Assembly: GCA_963565915.1 (NCBI GenBank)
Contig: OY751485.1
Coordinates: 2,046,001-2,110,000 of the forward strand
Reading direction: 5' to 3'
DNA: 64,000 nucleotides
Source of the DNA: Entoloma clypeatum
Lineage: Eukaryota > Basidiomycota > Agaricomycetes > Agaricales > Entolomataceae
A program made the position numbers and the translations under genes. Numbering within the stretch: the stretch's first letter is position 1; the number at the start of each line of letters is the position of its first letter. Shown piece after piece: positions 48,522-59,348 of this stretch. Below the pieces are notes generated by a model, which saw nothing but the letters and a program-made list of their open reading frames with translations, had not been told where the DNA came from and did no database searches.

Positions 48522-49946
48522 TCACTTCTTTCCTTCCTCAAACGGATTCTCGGTATATTCCAGACCGTCGTCATCGTCGTCTTGCGAATCTTGTCTCTCG
48601 ACCGGTTGAGCTGCAGGTGTGCCCGGTGATTGCGGGCGCAAGAGCGAGACGGGCCGCTTTGGCAAGAGACCAAATTTTCCTGCAAGTTTTTTTCCCACTT
48701 TCAACTTCTTCTATTCGGCATGAAGAAATACTGCTTACCACCGTCAATAGTCTTGGGTGGAGGTGAGGATGAGCCGGAAGCGTTCATCGCTCCTGCTGGC
48801 TCAGTACTAGTGCTGCTTTCCTTTGCTACATCCCAGACATACATCAATGGGGATTCTATCTAACAGTCCGTACGTACCATGCTCCGGGGTCGTGTCGTAG
48901 CCCCTGACTGTTTGCGTTGCTTGCGACGAATCATCTATCGACGTTACTGAGCGCGCACTAGACTCCGATGTCTGCGGTTGTTGGGGTTTTCTCGATGGTC
49001 GTGTAGCGTATGGTGGCTGGGGCGACTGACTCTGGTATGTCTGTTGTTCGTATAGCGCGGGATCGTAGCCGTCGTTTGGCCCCGCGTTCCAACGTGAACC
49101 CGCAGCCGTGGTCTGACCGGATCCTTGTCCCTGCCTAGATTGGGATTATTATTAAGGGAAATGTGTGCGTTGCGATGACCTACTCACCTGGTTTGATCCA
49201 TCTCTTGGATCTTCGCCTTGACCTTTGAGAAGATCGTACCAAATGTTTTCTTCCCGGCTGGGATTCTCAGTTCGCAAGTCACTCAACGATGAGAAAGAAA
49301 TCCTCACTCTCTGCGATCTTGGTAAATTGCTGCTGGATCTCCGCCATCGTATCCCCACCCTGCTGATCACTACCCGCCTGCTGATTTTGTGGCCGGGATC
49401 GGTGCGATTGCTGGCCTTGCAGGGCAATCTGTTGCTGCTGCTGTTCTTGCAGCAACAATTGCCGCGCGAACTGCTCATCCAGGTCTGTCTGGGACTAAAA
49501 CACAGGTTTCGGATGAGCACTCGATCTTAGTGGACAATGAATGAGAGGCAAGACGGACCATGGCGACCTGCTGCTGCGTCGCAGGCACTGGGGCAGTCTC
49601 AGGCTCGCCCCTGTATTCTGGATCGCCCAAGCGGAGCAGGACATCGACGGCGCGGTCCTGGCTGCCTTGCACAGATTCCAAGACAGACAGTCTGTCATGA
49701 GGATTAAGATATGGTCTGTCAGCGTATGTGGGATGCGTACAATATGATATCATCGTAATCGGGAAACATGGCTTGCAGCTCGGCAACTCTAGGATCGAGG
49801 GGTGCATCTGGGCGTTGTTGGGGTGGATGGCCGGCAGTGGTACCAGTGGTGACGGCAGGATCTGGAGCGGGTATAGGAAAAGTCACATCTTGGGTCGTCT
49901 CTGGAGTGGGCATGGAGTCTGCAGCTGGAGGCGAGTCTTTGGTCAT
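48522..49946 (-). CDS. CUE5: CUE-domain ubiquitin-binding protein, CUE5-like
   Basis: Begins MTKDSPPAADSMPTPETT; an in-frame ATG lies further upstream near 50012. The CUE domain is VAELQAMFPDYDDIILLSVL then SVQGSQDRAVDVLLRLGDP, with the MFP and terminal LL residues that contact ubiquitin; an intron splits it. A Gln-rich coiled segment follows (LDEQFARQLLLQEQQQQQIA), then TFGTIFSKVKAKIQEMDQ, a Pro/Ser/Gln-rich stretch, FGLLPKRPVSLL and an acidic end with YTENPFEEGKK. Yeast Cue5 links ubiquitinated cargo to Atg8 in autophagy; an Atg8-interacting motif would be expected near the C-terminus, and the YTENPF area is a candidate by position only. Small introns, all GT..AG. Confidence 0.87.
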
Positions 49947-50325
49947 GATGGAGTGGTTGTCGTAGCGATGAAGAGGGTCTTTATATGAGTTCAACGCTGC
50001 GGTACTATACAAAGCCTGATAAAAGTAGCTCTAAAATCTGCACCGATGAATGTACAACTTTAAAATTTCATTCTTAAGCCGGCGGATCAGACCTATCGTC
50101 CAAGGTCGCATGCCGTGGTTCAGACACTTACAGTATCCCCCTATGGCACATTCAGATTTGGATTGGACAGGCTTAAAACTACCTCTTCGCTGTACAAACA
50201 TGAGCTTTTACATTCACAATGAGATGGTAGACCAACAAAGAATGATATGCATACTGATGACAATCATACAACGAACAAACCAACTGCTCACTGGAATGTT
50301 TATGGAGCCGCAGGCCCTGCCCTGT

Positions 50326-51228
50326 TCATGCACTCTCCGAATCGTCTCTGGATCGCTTCGTTCCAGTCGGCACCACCGGTCCCTGCGCAGCGCCAGTAAC
50401 ACCAACCACCAATCCCTTCAACCACCCATTCTCTCTCCTCAAACCCTCGCACTCCCTCTCCAGCTCGTTGACCTTTGCCTCGAGCTCCTTGGCCTTGCCC
50501 TCCAGCGCAGCCTCCCTCTCCTTCTTCTTCAGCCTGAACCTGGCGCTGGCAGCCGTGTTCCGTCTGCGCTTGTCCTCTGCGGCAGAGACACCCATTGGCC
50601 CATCGTCGCCTGTTCCCGCGACAGGTGAATCAGGGGCGGTGGATATAGATGCCTTACGGGCGCGGGCACGCTTTGCCCCTGAGGGAGATGACTCATCGAA
50701 CGAGGTTCGGATAGTGGGGACAGAAGGATGATGTGCAACAGGCACGGAGTGCAGAGGGACTGTGGGGAACCCGGGAGACGCACTGGAGGCGGAGTAGTTT
50801 GCGAGGAGTTGAGCGAGGGACGGCGCGATTGCGTTAGGGTGTAGATGGTTTTGTACGGGAGGAGGGTGGAATGGGACGCCGAACCCAGCGAGGAGAGCGT
50901 TGAGATCAAGGCCCTGTGAGACGAGGTGGGGGTCTATGCTGGTCCCGGTAACGACATTGACGTGACCGTCATGGATAGCAGCTTCGCCTGTGGCGCTGCC
51001 GTGGGACGAGATATCTTCCTCGTCTTCCTCATTGCTGACTCCTCCCCTGTATTTTTCGTTGTCATGTTTCGGAGGGCAAGCAACCTCGTCGCAATCAAAA
51101 GCAAGGTTTGTCCATAAGTCGAGCTGTGCTGATAGGTCTGGGTGGAATTGTCCTGATAGCAAGTCGTGTGGGTCGGTGTGGGCTTGGACGGGGTGGACGA
51201 TGTTGAGGCCTTGAAGATTGGGAGCCAT
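50326..51228 (-). CDS. bZIP transcription factor, CYS3/MetR type
   Basis: An intronless 300-aa gene, unusual in this window. The bZIP is C-terminal: basic region EDKRRRNTAASARFRLKKKE with the NTAASARFR signature of the sulfur regulators Cys-3/MetR and relatives, followed by leucine zipper heptads (LEGKAKELEAKVNELERECE, then GLRRENGWLKGL). The remainder is disordered, with an acidic patch (SNEEDEEDISS) that could activate and a nuclear-type basic cluster (GAKRARARKASIS). Family logic suggests control of sulfur amino-acid metabolism, but neighbours give no support. The region upstream of 51228 holds short minus-strand reading frames that could act as uORFs (see findings). Confidence 0.9.
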   Translation of the reverse strand: MAPNLQGLNIVHPVQAHTDPHDLLSGQFHPDLSAQLDLWTNLAFDCDEVACPPKHDNEKYRGGVSNEEDEEDISSHGSATGEAAIHDGHVNVVTGTSIDPHLVSQGLDLNALLAGFGVPFHPPPVQNHLHPNAIAPSLAQLLANYSASSASPGFPTVPLHSVPVAHHPSVPTIRTSFDESSPSGAKRARARKASISTAPDSPVAGTGDDGPMGVSAAEDKRRRNTAASARFRLKKKEREAALEGKAKELEAKVNELERECEGLRRENGWLKGLVVGVTGAAQGPVVPTGTKRSRDDSESA

Positions 51229-51624
51229 GGGGTATGAAGCAAGAAACCCGGTGTCGGGGAAATAATCTCACCGGCTACGGTCCGATCTCCGATCTTTCTG
51301 CTGACAAACATCGCATTTCGCCTTGACGTCTGGATATTACGCAATTGAACAGACCAATTTATAATAACATTTTGTAGCAAGGACTATCATCCAAAGCGAC
51401 CTCCAAATAAGGCAGCCTCAAACACAACTTAGGAGGCAAGGTCCATCATGATGCTCGCCAGAACGCTTGTCTTCTCTGATGACCGCATATGGAATGGGGT
51501 TCACGGTGAGTGCACCACGTGGCATCGCGATTCTGATAACAGCCTCTGCTTGGTCAGCAATATCACGTGAACTCGATTATCGAGACAGTTAACAGTACCG
51601 CGTACGCCGTAAACCAACACCATC
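51229..51624. promoter_or_regulatory. Divergent region bZIP factor / CWC24, with possible uORFs of the bZIP
   Basis: 396 bp between start codons. On the minus strand a 13-codon frame, 51275-51316, begins with ATG and ends with TAG 46 bp before the bZIP ATG. A second ATG at 51311 opens a long frame overlapping the bZIP start out of frame. CACGTG-like and CACGTGA (51563) sequences occur near the CWC24 side. Confidence 0.4.
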
Positions 51625-52694
51625 ATGACGTCCGAAGCGCAAGTGACCGTTCCATTCTTCAAGAAGAAAGGGAGAGGTCGACCAGCGACCACAAGACAGC
51701 GCTCCCCTTCACCCGACGGAGCTGTCATTCAAAACAACACATCCAAGTCTGAAGTCGTTCTCCCCACTCGCAAGGCTGCAGGAAACCTTCTCAGCGCCGG
51801 GACAAAAAGAACCGCTACCCAACGAGCCGGATACGGTGACGTAGAAGAGCCCGAAAGAGAAGGGCCAGATGTCAAGTGGACTGCGGCTGGGTCACACACC
51901 AACGCCGCATTGGAGATTCTCGCTGGGGACGAGATGGAGGAGCTGACGGCGAAGCGACGAAAGAAAGACGATGGGGATGACGACGAGGTTCTGCACGATG
52001 ATGGGCAGTATCATGGGCAGAGCGCTTACCGTAGTCATCTGAAGAAGAGCAAGGACGTGCCGAAAGCGATGCGGGTTGGGCCACAGCGGAGTACAAACAC
52101 GATTCGGACGGTCACCATCGTGGATTACCAACCAGACGTATGTAAAGATTACAAAGGCGCGTCAAACATTCATTAGCTTCAAAACTAAAACCTAACATTG
52201 ATGTCTCGACAGAAACGGGCTATTGCGGTTTTGGCGATACATGTAAATTTCTTCACGATCGAGGGACATGTAAGTTTGATTCCGTCCTGCACATCCGAAA
52301 CTGGATGCTGATCCATATGGAAATAGACCTTGCCGGCTGGCAGCTTGATAAATTGGCGGAAAATGCCAAGAAGCAAGTCGAGGATGCTTCGGGATCGGAG
52401 TCGGACGACGACGACGTCCCCTTCGCGTGCCTTATATGTCGAAAACATTACACAGACCCCATCGTTACGCGTTGCGGCCATTACTTCTGCTCTGCATGCG
52501 CTATCAAACGCTTTGCAAAGACACCAAAATGTCTAGCTTGTGGCGCAACGACTGGAGGCATATTCAATCGAGCGGACAAGGTCATCGACAAGATTAACAA
52601 GAAGAGGAAAGAAAAAGAGGAGAAGAATAATGCAGAGAACGAGGCGGGTCATGGGGTGGAGATTGAAGGATTGGACAACGATGAATCTGAGTGA
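51625..52694 (+). CDS. CWC24: Pre-mRNA splicing factor CWC24 (CCCH + RING; RNF113A orthologue)
   Basis: Exons 51625-52156, 52213-52269 and 52327-52694 give 318 aa. Cwc24 joins the spliceosome before the first step and guards the 5' splice site. An N-terminal disordered region (FFKKKGRGRPATTRQRSPSP) leads to the conserved SAYRSHLKKSK and [20 protein letters not shown], the CCCH finger completed by DTCKFLHDRGTYLAGWQLDK. A C3HC4 RING follows (FACLICRKHYTDPIVTRCGH, YFCSACAIKRFAKTPKCLAC). The C-terminus is a charged helix. The first intron (52157-52212) has a GC donor, AAAG|GCGCGT; only this cut preserves the [10 protein letters not shown] finger. Confidence 0.95.
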
Positions 52695-53591
52695 TGTTAT
52701 ACGTCCCTTCATCTCGTGAGTTGGTCCGCCTCTGGAAAATTCTATAGGCCTGACAGTATGGTCAGGGTGAATAGTGTCTACAGACACGTTTCAGAACGGG
52801 TGTTCGTTCAACATCTGACGAGGAAAGCGGAAACTTGGCGGTGTTGCATTCATGGCCCCACTATGGATGGAATTGTCTCGAACCATGTCAGGCGATCTAT
52901 TAGCATCCGAAAAGCCGGTGGGGTGTTGACGGCTTTCCTCTAGGCGTCCACCCCTGGGGCAGAAGGTCCATGCTGGATAGCTTTAGTCGACCACCAGGCT
53001 TGTCAAAGCAATTAATCCAGTAGTGGTCATCGTCCCCCTTACACTTGTTCGATGGATATCTGGCAATTTTTGTGGATTCAATACATTATGCTTGACCACA
53101 GACAGTTAAACGCTGGTCTAAACAGATGGAGCTACATCCGTCTCAAACTCACTAAGTATCATACACTCTGATGGTTGCTGTATCTAAATGACACCTGTGA
53201 TCAGAGGTAACTTGAAATGCAACAAATCGAAAGTCGAGGAACGCATTCCCTCTTGAAGGAAAGGCTGCTTCCAACAACCGAGGACGGCGCCCTTGCCCAA
53301 AAAGGGCTCGACCCCAAGTTTTGGCCTCCGACCCTTGCGTCTTGTTGGGGATACATATTGGTGATTTGAGGGTTCATACATTTACTTAACGTCCCCGTCG
53401 AAGTATCAGATGCTTAAAGAAAGATTAATGTGTCCAAAAAGATAGTACAGTCGCTTGCATAACGTCGGGTTACACAATAAAAGATAGGAGGAGATACTTC
53501 TGCTCCGATCGATGCTCTGGAGGGAAACAAAAAAATGACAGGAAGAATATATTAAGGTAGATTTCCGCGTACCATAGGAAACACGGTCGCC
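52695..53591. other. Convergent intergenic region CWC24 / C2H2 factor
   Basis: About 900 bp between two stops. Moderate AT content, no domain-bearing frame and no inverted or tandem repeat that I can see. It should contain both 3' UTRs. Confidence 0.45.
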
Positions 53592-54471
53592 TCAATTTTC
53601 CGGCATCTCATCGCACCCATTGTCCAAGTGCCGCTTCAAAGAATCGGCTCTATTAGTTCCCGGAGTTCAGTACCCCCCACAGACATCGGCGACAGATTAC
53701 ATGCCTACTGAATTCCTTCTCGCAATAACGACAACGGTGTATCACAGGCGATGGGAGATGTTGGGTCTCATAATGTCGTTTTCTGTCATGCGACCTGGAG
53801 AACGTTTTGCCACAACATTCACAAGGGAAGCGCTCTCCGGTCGACGAAGATGTTACGGTTGGAGAATGGTGAGGGCGGGAGAGCGAGATACGTGCCGGGC
53901 GCTGATCAGGGCTCCTTGATAATGATGCGGCGGGGATGGAGTATGGCGTTTGCGTCGGAGAACGCGGAGGTACAGATATTTGGCGAGGCGGATAGCTGTT
54001 ATACAGTTCGGAAGGGGTGGGGATAAACTGGTTCTCGGCTGTTTGAGTATGCAACATGGGGTGATGTTGACGGTGAGGGTATCCAGTGGCCAGGTATGCA
54101 CCCTGCGAAGGGTATGCCGAAGGGTTAATTTGAGAAGAGGAAGGACTACCGCTCGATGGCTGGTAGTAGCGCGCCTGGCTATTTCCTGAATGTCGGTGGG
54201 TCGAATTCGGCATCGGGGTTATGCCACCAAAATATGTATCGGGCTGTGTTACTGATATTTTTTAGGAAATTTTGACTCCGAGAACACTTTGCATACCATC
54301 TACATTCCCAGAGGGCTGGAAGTAGTAAGGCCGAGAACCTTGCGGTTGTTGGTAGGCTCGATCGAACGGTGGCGCAGGTCCTGTGTAGAGCTGGTCCGGG
54401 TGGCGTGGAACCTGCTCGCCGCCATAGTAGCCACTTGGGTCGTCATAAGAGTAGGTGCCAGGTTGCTGCAT
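53592..54471 (-). CDS. C2H2 zinc-finger protein, probable transcription factor
   Basis: Exons 54297-54471, 53705-54185 and 53592-53649 give 237 aa. The first ~170 residues are Gln/Pro/Tyr/Ser-rich (GSRPYYFQPSGNVD, SYPPRQISVPPRSPTQTPYS). Two C-terminal fingers follow: FPCECCGKTFSRSHDRKRHY then ETQH, and HRCRYCEKEFSRADSLKRHL then DNGC, a C2HC variant. The last intron (53650-53704) has a GC donor (GTAG|GCATGT). Using the nearby GT instead would ruin the second finger. The ATG at 54471 is the first in the open frame, but the open frame extends further upstream and ends in a Gly/Pro-rich stretch, so a 5' exon, possibly near 55250, may be missing. Targets are unknown. Confidence 0.8.
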
Positions 54472-55632
54472 AGCAAGGGCAAGGAAATTTTGGCCTTTGG
54501 GCGGAACGGCGTGACTAGACCCGACAGCGGGGGTGGGTTGAGGGACGCACAATCAGTATCGTCCTTTAATAGCCCGGAGCCGCGCAAGTGTCACTGGTTG
54601 CAAGTTATGCTAGGAGGCAAATAAGATTCACAAAATCGGTGGTAGGATCTCTGGGTCCGAAAGAGCAAAACGTCAGCTTCCGCTCAGGACTCATTGACGG
54701 CGCGAGGAACACAGTCAAGGGTTCCTCTTCCATTTGCTGCCCATTTAAACTTCGAAAGGAGTTTAAAAGTATCAAGACCGGGGGAGGAAAATGGTTCGCT
54801 CGCCTCATGCTCCGCGCCCCCAAGGAAATTCGTAAATTTCGGGATAAGGCTGAACGATGAATCTAGATTTCATCAAGTTTTTAGACGTGAGTCGCCGCAG
54901 GGTGCATGAACTGGGAGCCAGAAAAGGTTAGCGCCTTCAAGATAGTAAGTTATATCAAATACATACAAGCGCAAACGCACTTACTTATGGGGAGATATGT
55001 GTGGTCAAGCAGCCATTATACTTGCATGGTAATCCCAGTTCACAAGTAACGGGTACGTCTCCGGGTATGATCACTCTTAACCAAGCGGTTGCCGAGTTTC
55101 GACAATCCTTTGTGAAGATCGAGTCGTCAAGAGGCGGAAAAGAACAAGGAATGAGACGGGGAAATAAAGCTGCGATTCGATTCCTTTTAGAACCGGGGTT
55201 TTCCAATCTACCAACCAGTTGTACATAAACCCGACATATGTCGAGCGGGTAGGACTGGTACATAGGACTGCCCATATCACCACCGAATCCCTGCGGTGGG
55301 CATAAGTACACTCAACAGTGTGACTGTTTGTGATGCGACCAAAGAGTGTTGCAAGATTTAGACAGACTAAAGAAGCTAGGAAGCCACTTGCGAAAAAATC
55401 GCGATGGTGTGCCAGGAAATCGAATCAAAATTGAAGGGGCCACCCTTAGGGGTGGATGCAACGTACATGTAAATGAGACTGGACTTCGACCCATAGAAAT
55501 ATTGAGTCAAGATGTAGAGATTAACAGACATGTAGGATTCCAAGAAATTGAGGATCTAGGGGAAGGAAGGTGGTGCCAAACAGGGACAAATGAGCGATCA
55601 TCACTCCTTGCCTCAAATTACTTTCCAGGGCT
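54472..55632. promoter_or_regulatory. Large divergent upstream region, C2H2 factor / PPG1
   Basis: 1.16 kb between start codons. A minus-strand frame near 55235-55311 reads PPQGFGGDMGSPMYQSYPLD, compositionally like the N-terminus of the C2H2 factor, and might be its first exon. Otherwise no gene is recognisable. Confidence 0.35.
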
Positions 55633-56926
55633 ATGGCACCTTTCGATCTCGACGCTTGCATTCAACAATTATTGCGCAAGCAACTGCTGCACGAGGCACT
55701 CTTACGCGAAATATGCGAAAAAACCAAGGAAGTACTTATGAAGGAGTCCAACGTTGTTCACGTCAGCGCGCCAGTAACTGTCGTTGGTGACATTCATGGG
55801 TGAGTCAAGTGGGGATTCTAATAAACGCCAGGGATTCCAATCAACTATAAAGCCAGTTCTACGACCTTATAGAGATCTTTCGGATAGGAGGATACGCGCC
55901 GAATACTAATTATCTTTTCCTGGGTTCGTCAGAGGAAGACTCTGCAGCCCACGTACTCACTCACAACTAGGCGACTATGTGGACCGAGGATTATTCAGTG
56001 TTGAAACTATATCCCTTCTTACGTGTTTGAAGCTGCGATACCCTGACCGAGTGCAACTTATTCGAGGAAATCATGAATCCAGAGCCGTCACTCAAGTCCG
56101 TCTGTTGAGATTATTTCCGACGGATAGATCTCACGGATATCTTCACAGACATATGGATTTTATACAGAATGCGTTCGAAAATATGGCTCGTCTCATGTAT
56201 GGACATATTTTACGGATATGTTCGACTTCTTGACGCTATCCGTGGTAATTGACGATCGAATATTTTGTGTGCATGGAGGTAGGCCGAGTCGTGTACTGTC
56301 GAAACAACGCTCATTCTCGGGCAGGGCTTTCACCGTCGATACATTCCATTGACCAAATCAAAGTCGTCGACCGCTTTCGAGGTATGTTGGCAATTTCTAT
56401 CCTGGATCCTTTATTGACCCATCGTAGAAATACCCCATGAAGGACCGATGGCTGACCTTGTATGGTCGGATCCTGATCCAGAGAAAGAAGATTTCGCAAT
56501 ATCACCTCGGTTTGTCAAAAAATTTCTTTGCCTTTGGGTTGCAAATTGAAAGCACATCCAGTGGGGCAGGTTACACGTTTGGATCAGGCGTCGTTCACAA
56601 ATTCCTCGACCAAAATAAGATGTCGCATATCCTTCGTGCTCATCAGCTTTGTATGGAAGGTTATGCGTCACTTTTTGACAAGCATCTTTCCACTGTATGG
56701 TCAGCTCCCAATTACTGCTATCGATGCGGTAATTCGGCGAGCATTCTGGAAGTCGGTCCAGGGGGTTCGATGTACTTCAACGTTTTCGAGGCAGCACCAG
56801 AGAATGACCGAGATGGGCCAAGTCAACAGGCTGCTCAGACGGCTTCTGGAAAGGTATGACTCCTCCCATCCTTACACGCAGTCCTGATCCATTACTTTTG
56901 TACAGCTACCGGAATATTTTTTATAA
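55633..56926 (+). CDS. PPG1: PP2A-family serine/threonine phosphatase, PPG1-like catalytic subunit
   Basis: About 310 aa in roughly nine exons (first 55633-55799). Start [20 protein letters not shown]. All metal-site motifs are present: [77 protein letters not shown] and [14 protein letters not shown]. The [18 protein letters not shown] and [15 protein letters not shown] stretches fit Ppg1 better than PP2A, PP4 or PP6, though the call among these is by resemblance. It ends LPEYFL, retaining the C-terminal Leu that PP2A-type enzymes carboxymethylate. Between PNYCYRCGN and the end a short Ser/Gln-rich stretch ([13 protein letters not shown]) is added. Convergent with the CRAL-TRIO gene. Confidence 0.9.
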
Positions 56927-57125
56927 AGCGAACATCGTGATATGAAATAGACATGACAGCTGCGGAGTCAGCCCTGTTAATGAAAATACTGCTCTACTTC
57001 GATCCGAAACCACCATCCACCCTATGGATGATTAAAGCATCGTCACATTCGAGTGAAATGGCACATAGCACTCCGTTATCTCTTCAAGCTTGAAAGGTGA
57101 GGTGGACCCCCCGCAATTCTTAGAT

Positions 57126-58620
57126 CTATTTTGAGCCGAAATTCAAGGATGAAAGCGGCTGCTTAGCGAAGGATCTTAGAAACCCAGGGCGGCCTACTCG
57201 TTTTCCCATTGCGAGCCCGAGAGCACAAAGGGTAACTACTAGTCCCATTAGGATACGTTTTCGCCACCGCATCCAGAATAAAAGTGCGAGTGTCCGAACC
57301 AAGTCTCGCTTTCTGCGACGCCCATGCTGCAGAGATAAGAAACCATCGAGCGAGGATGCAGGGTATCCAAAGAAGGGGTTCAAAAGAGAAGTTGGCGATA
57401 GTGAGATGAGCGCTGGGAAATGTCGCGGGAGGGGCGTTTCAGATGCATGGATTCCATTTGGCCTAAGCCGCGCATTTTGGCTTGATGGAAATTTAGGCGC
57501 CCGCAATGGATTATCCAAATTTGCCAAGCATGGTAAACATCCACCGTAGTCTATGACCTTGTTAGGATCAGCAAGAAATCTAAGAATTGTCGTTGGACCT
57601 TTTGGCAACAATTGAGGAGTAAAATAACGGAGTAATTCTTTGTCGGAGGTGAAGAATACACGCGAGATCGCCGAGCTTGGCAGTGCATATCTGACAAGTT
57701 CTGGTTAGCAAAGTTACTAGCAAGCCGTCAGCGCTGACTTTACGATGTTCCACATCCCAGAGTGTATCCAAGAAAAATTTAGCATGAAAACTGAAAGTTA
57801 GGTTAACCCAGATGCTAATGTTCAAGGACATCAGATGACCTACCACCAGCTAACATTCCAGGAAACCGGGGAATTACTTCACGAAGGGTCCAAGTAACAA
57901 GTTCCTTATTCTGACGGAGTTTACCCGAGTTCATCTTTGTAGCAACCATTCGAGAAAAGAGATGCTCACTAATTTCGCAAACGTTAGCCCCTTCAAGTCG
58001 AGTAAAACGATGTATTGCAAAATTGGTGAATTCAAGGCGGATTCCGCCTTGTTGAGAGACTGCAAATAAGCTCGCAGACGCTCGAAAGTGTGAACGACCA
58101 TAGGCTTGACATCGTCGACGATTACGTCTAGCGTGACTTGTATGACGAGAACGGGTCTACCGAACGGGTCGTGTGCACTACTGGGTAGGCAGTGAAGCAT
58201 AGAGATTGGGAGCAAACGATCGGAAGGCCAGAGACTGTTCATACGCCAAACGAGATTTTTTCGGATTGATTCGAGCGCGAATGACCTCGTAAAATTATTG
58301 CGCTGCCCGTGAAAAGGATAAGTGACAATCTGCCAGTAGAAATGAAGGCCAACCTTACTCTAGATATTCGGAAGATCGTGACTTTGTATCGAACTTCCTC
58401 AACTTCTTTTCTATAGTAGGAATGACTGTTACGTACCTGTATCTTCCAACCATTCCTTGGCCCATTCCGTGGCCTCCGGACTCAAGGAAAGTTCATCGGC
58501 GACGGAAGGTAGGATGTCATTGATCAATGTATTCTGCAACGCAAAAACACCTTGAAGATTTAAAGCATATTGAGCGAGCAGCTTTTCATAGTTTTCTTGC
58601 AAAAGTTCTGTGGTGGTCAT
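57126..58620 (-). CDS. CRAL-TRIO (Sec14-like) lipid-binding protein with C-terminal membrane anchor
   Basis: Exon 1 is 58437-58620, followed by a 23-nt exon (58359-58381) and several more. The N-terminus MTTTELLQENYEKLLAQYAL and WAKEWLEDTVTIFRI leads to the CRAL-TRIO N helix (NNFTRSFALESIRKNLVWRM). The lipid-binding domain follows: DPFGRPVLVIQVTL, ILQYIVLLDLKGLTFAKL, VIPRFPGMLAGVFMLNFSWI, HSGMWNIVKYALPSSAISRV, FFTSDKELLRYFTPQLLPKD then YGGCLP. After a Pro/Ser-rich linker comes a basic-flanked hydrophobic helix (RKRILMGLVVTLCALGLAMG), so the protein is probably tail-anchored. Only a 46-bp intron removal yields LLPKDYGG; reading through gives an unrelated stretch. The ligand is likely a phosphoinositide or other lipid. 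Confidence 0.88.
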
Positions 58621-59348
58621 ACTAGGCCTGCTTGAGATTCGAAGCTGACCATTTGCCGCTGCTCAGGCTCGGAGCAAGTACGCATTATGTAATGTAGTCC
58701 AATTAAGGCTGGCAGGTGGAGAATGGCAAGTCCCAAGTGGTTGTGCGAACCATACGCAAGGAAGAATGTCTGTAGATGTGCTACCATACGCCCCCTTTGT
58801 TTGTTTTATCTGAAACTTTTATGACGACTGAACTCTAGCTCAGCGAAGTCTGAGTATTGGCAAAAAGTACACATCAAATATTTATCCACTGGGTCACAAA
58901 TATCTTAAGGTAACTTGAGACCGGTGGTACGATGTTCCTGACCAAGGGGATGGACACGACACCGGACCTCTGTGTCCGTCTGAGTTATATGGCCATGGTC
59001 GATGCTTTTTTTTTTGTCTCTGGGATCCATGGGACCCATCTTCGGATTAAGGGATATCTTACACGATGTCTTCAATGTAACCGCGAATGTAGGGCCTCCA
59101 ACAGCGAGCGCCAGCATGTGTGATGCTGATGCCGTGTACAAGCACCGTCGACTCACCTTGTATAGTACTAGAAGCACCTGTGGTGTATTTGATCCTTTGG
59201 CAACTCGTCCGAGGAGGAGGGCAAATGGGGACTGAGTGCAGCTGCATCCGCCGCACCGAACTAACCGTGTGAGGTATTTATTTATTGCCTGGATAAGAAT
59301 CGCAAGCACGGAATCACCAGGCAGTGATCGCGCCGGATAAAGGCGAAG
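58621..59348. other. Intergenic stretch upstream of the CRAL-TRIO gene
   Basis: The promoter of the CRAL-TRIO gene should lie at the left end. A minus-strand frame of 134 codons (58905-59309) overlaps equally open plus-strand frames and shows no domain; I regard it as chance. Confidence 0.4.

Noticed and set aside
58905..59309. Minus-strand 134-codon frame
   Set aside because: Overlapping plus-strand frames are just as open and neither shows domain-like residue patterns; most likely chance.
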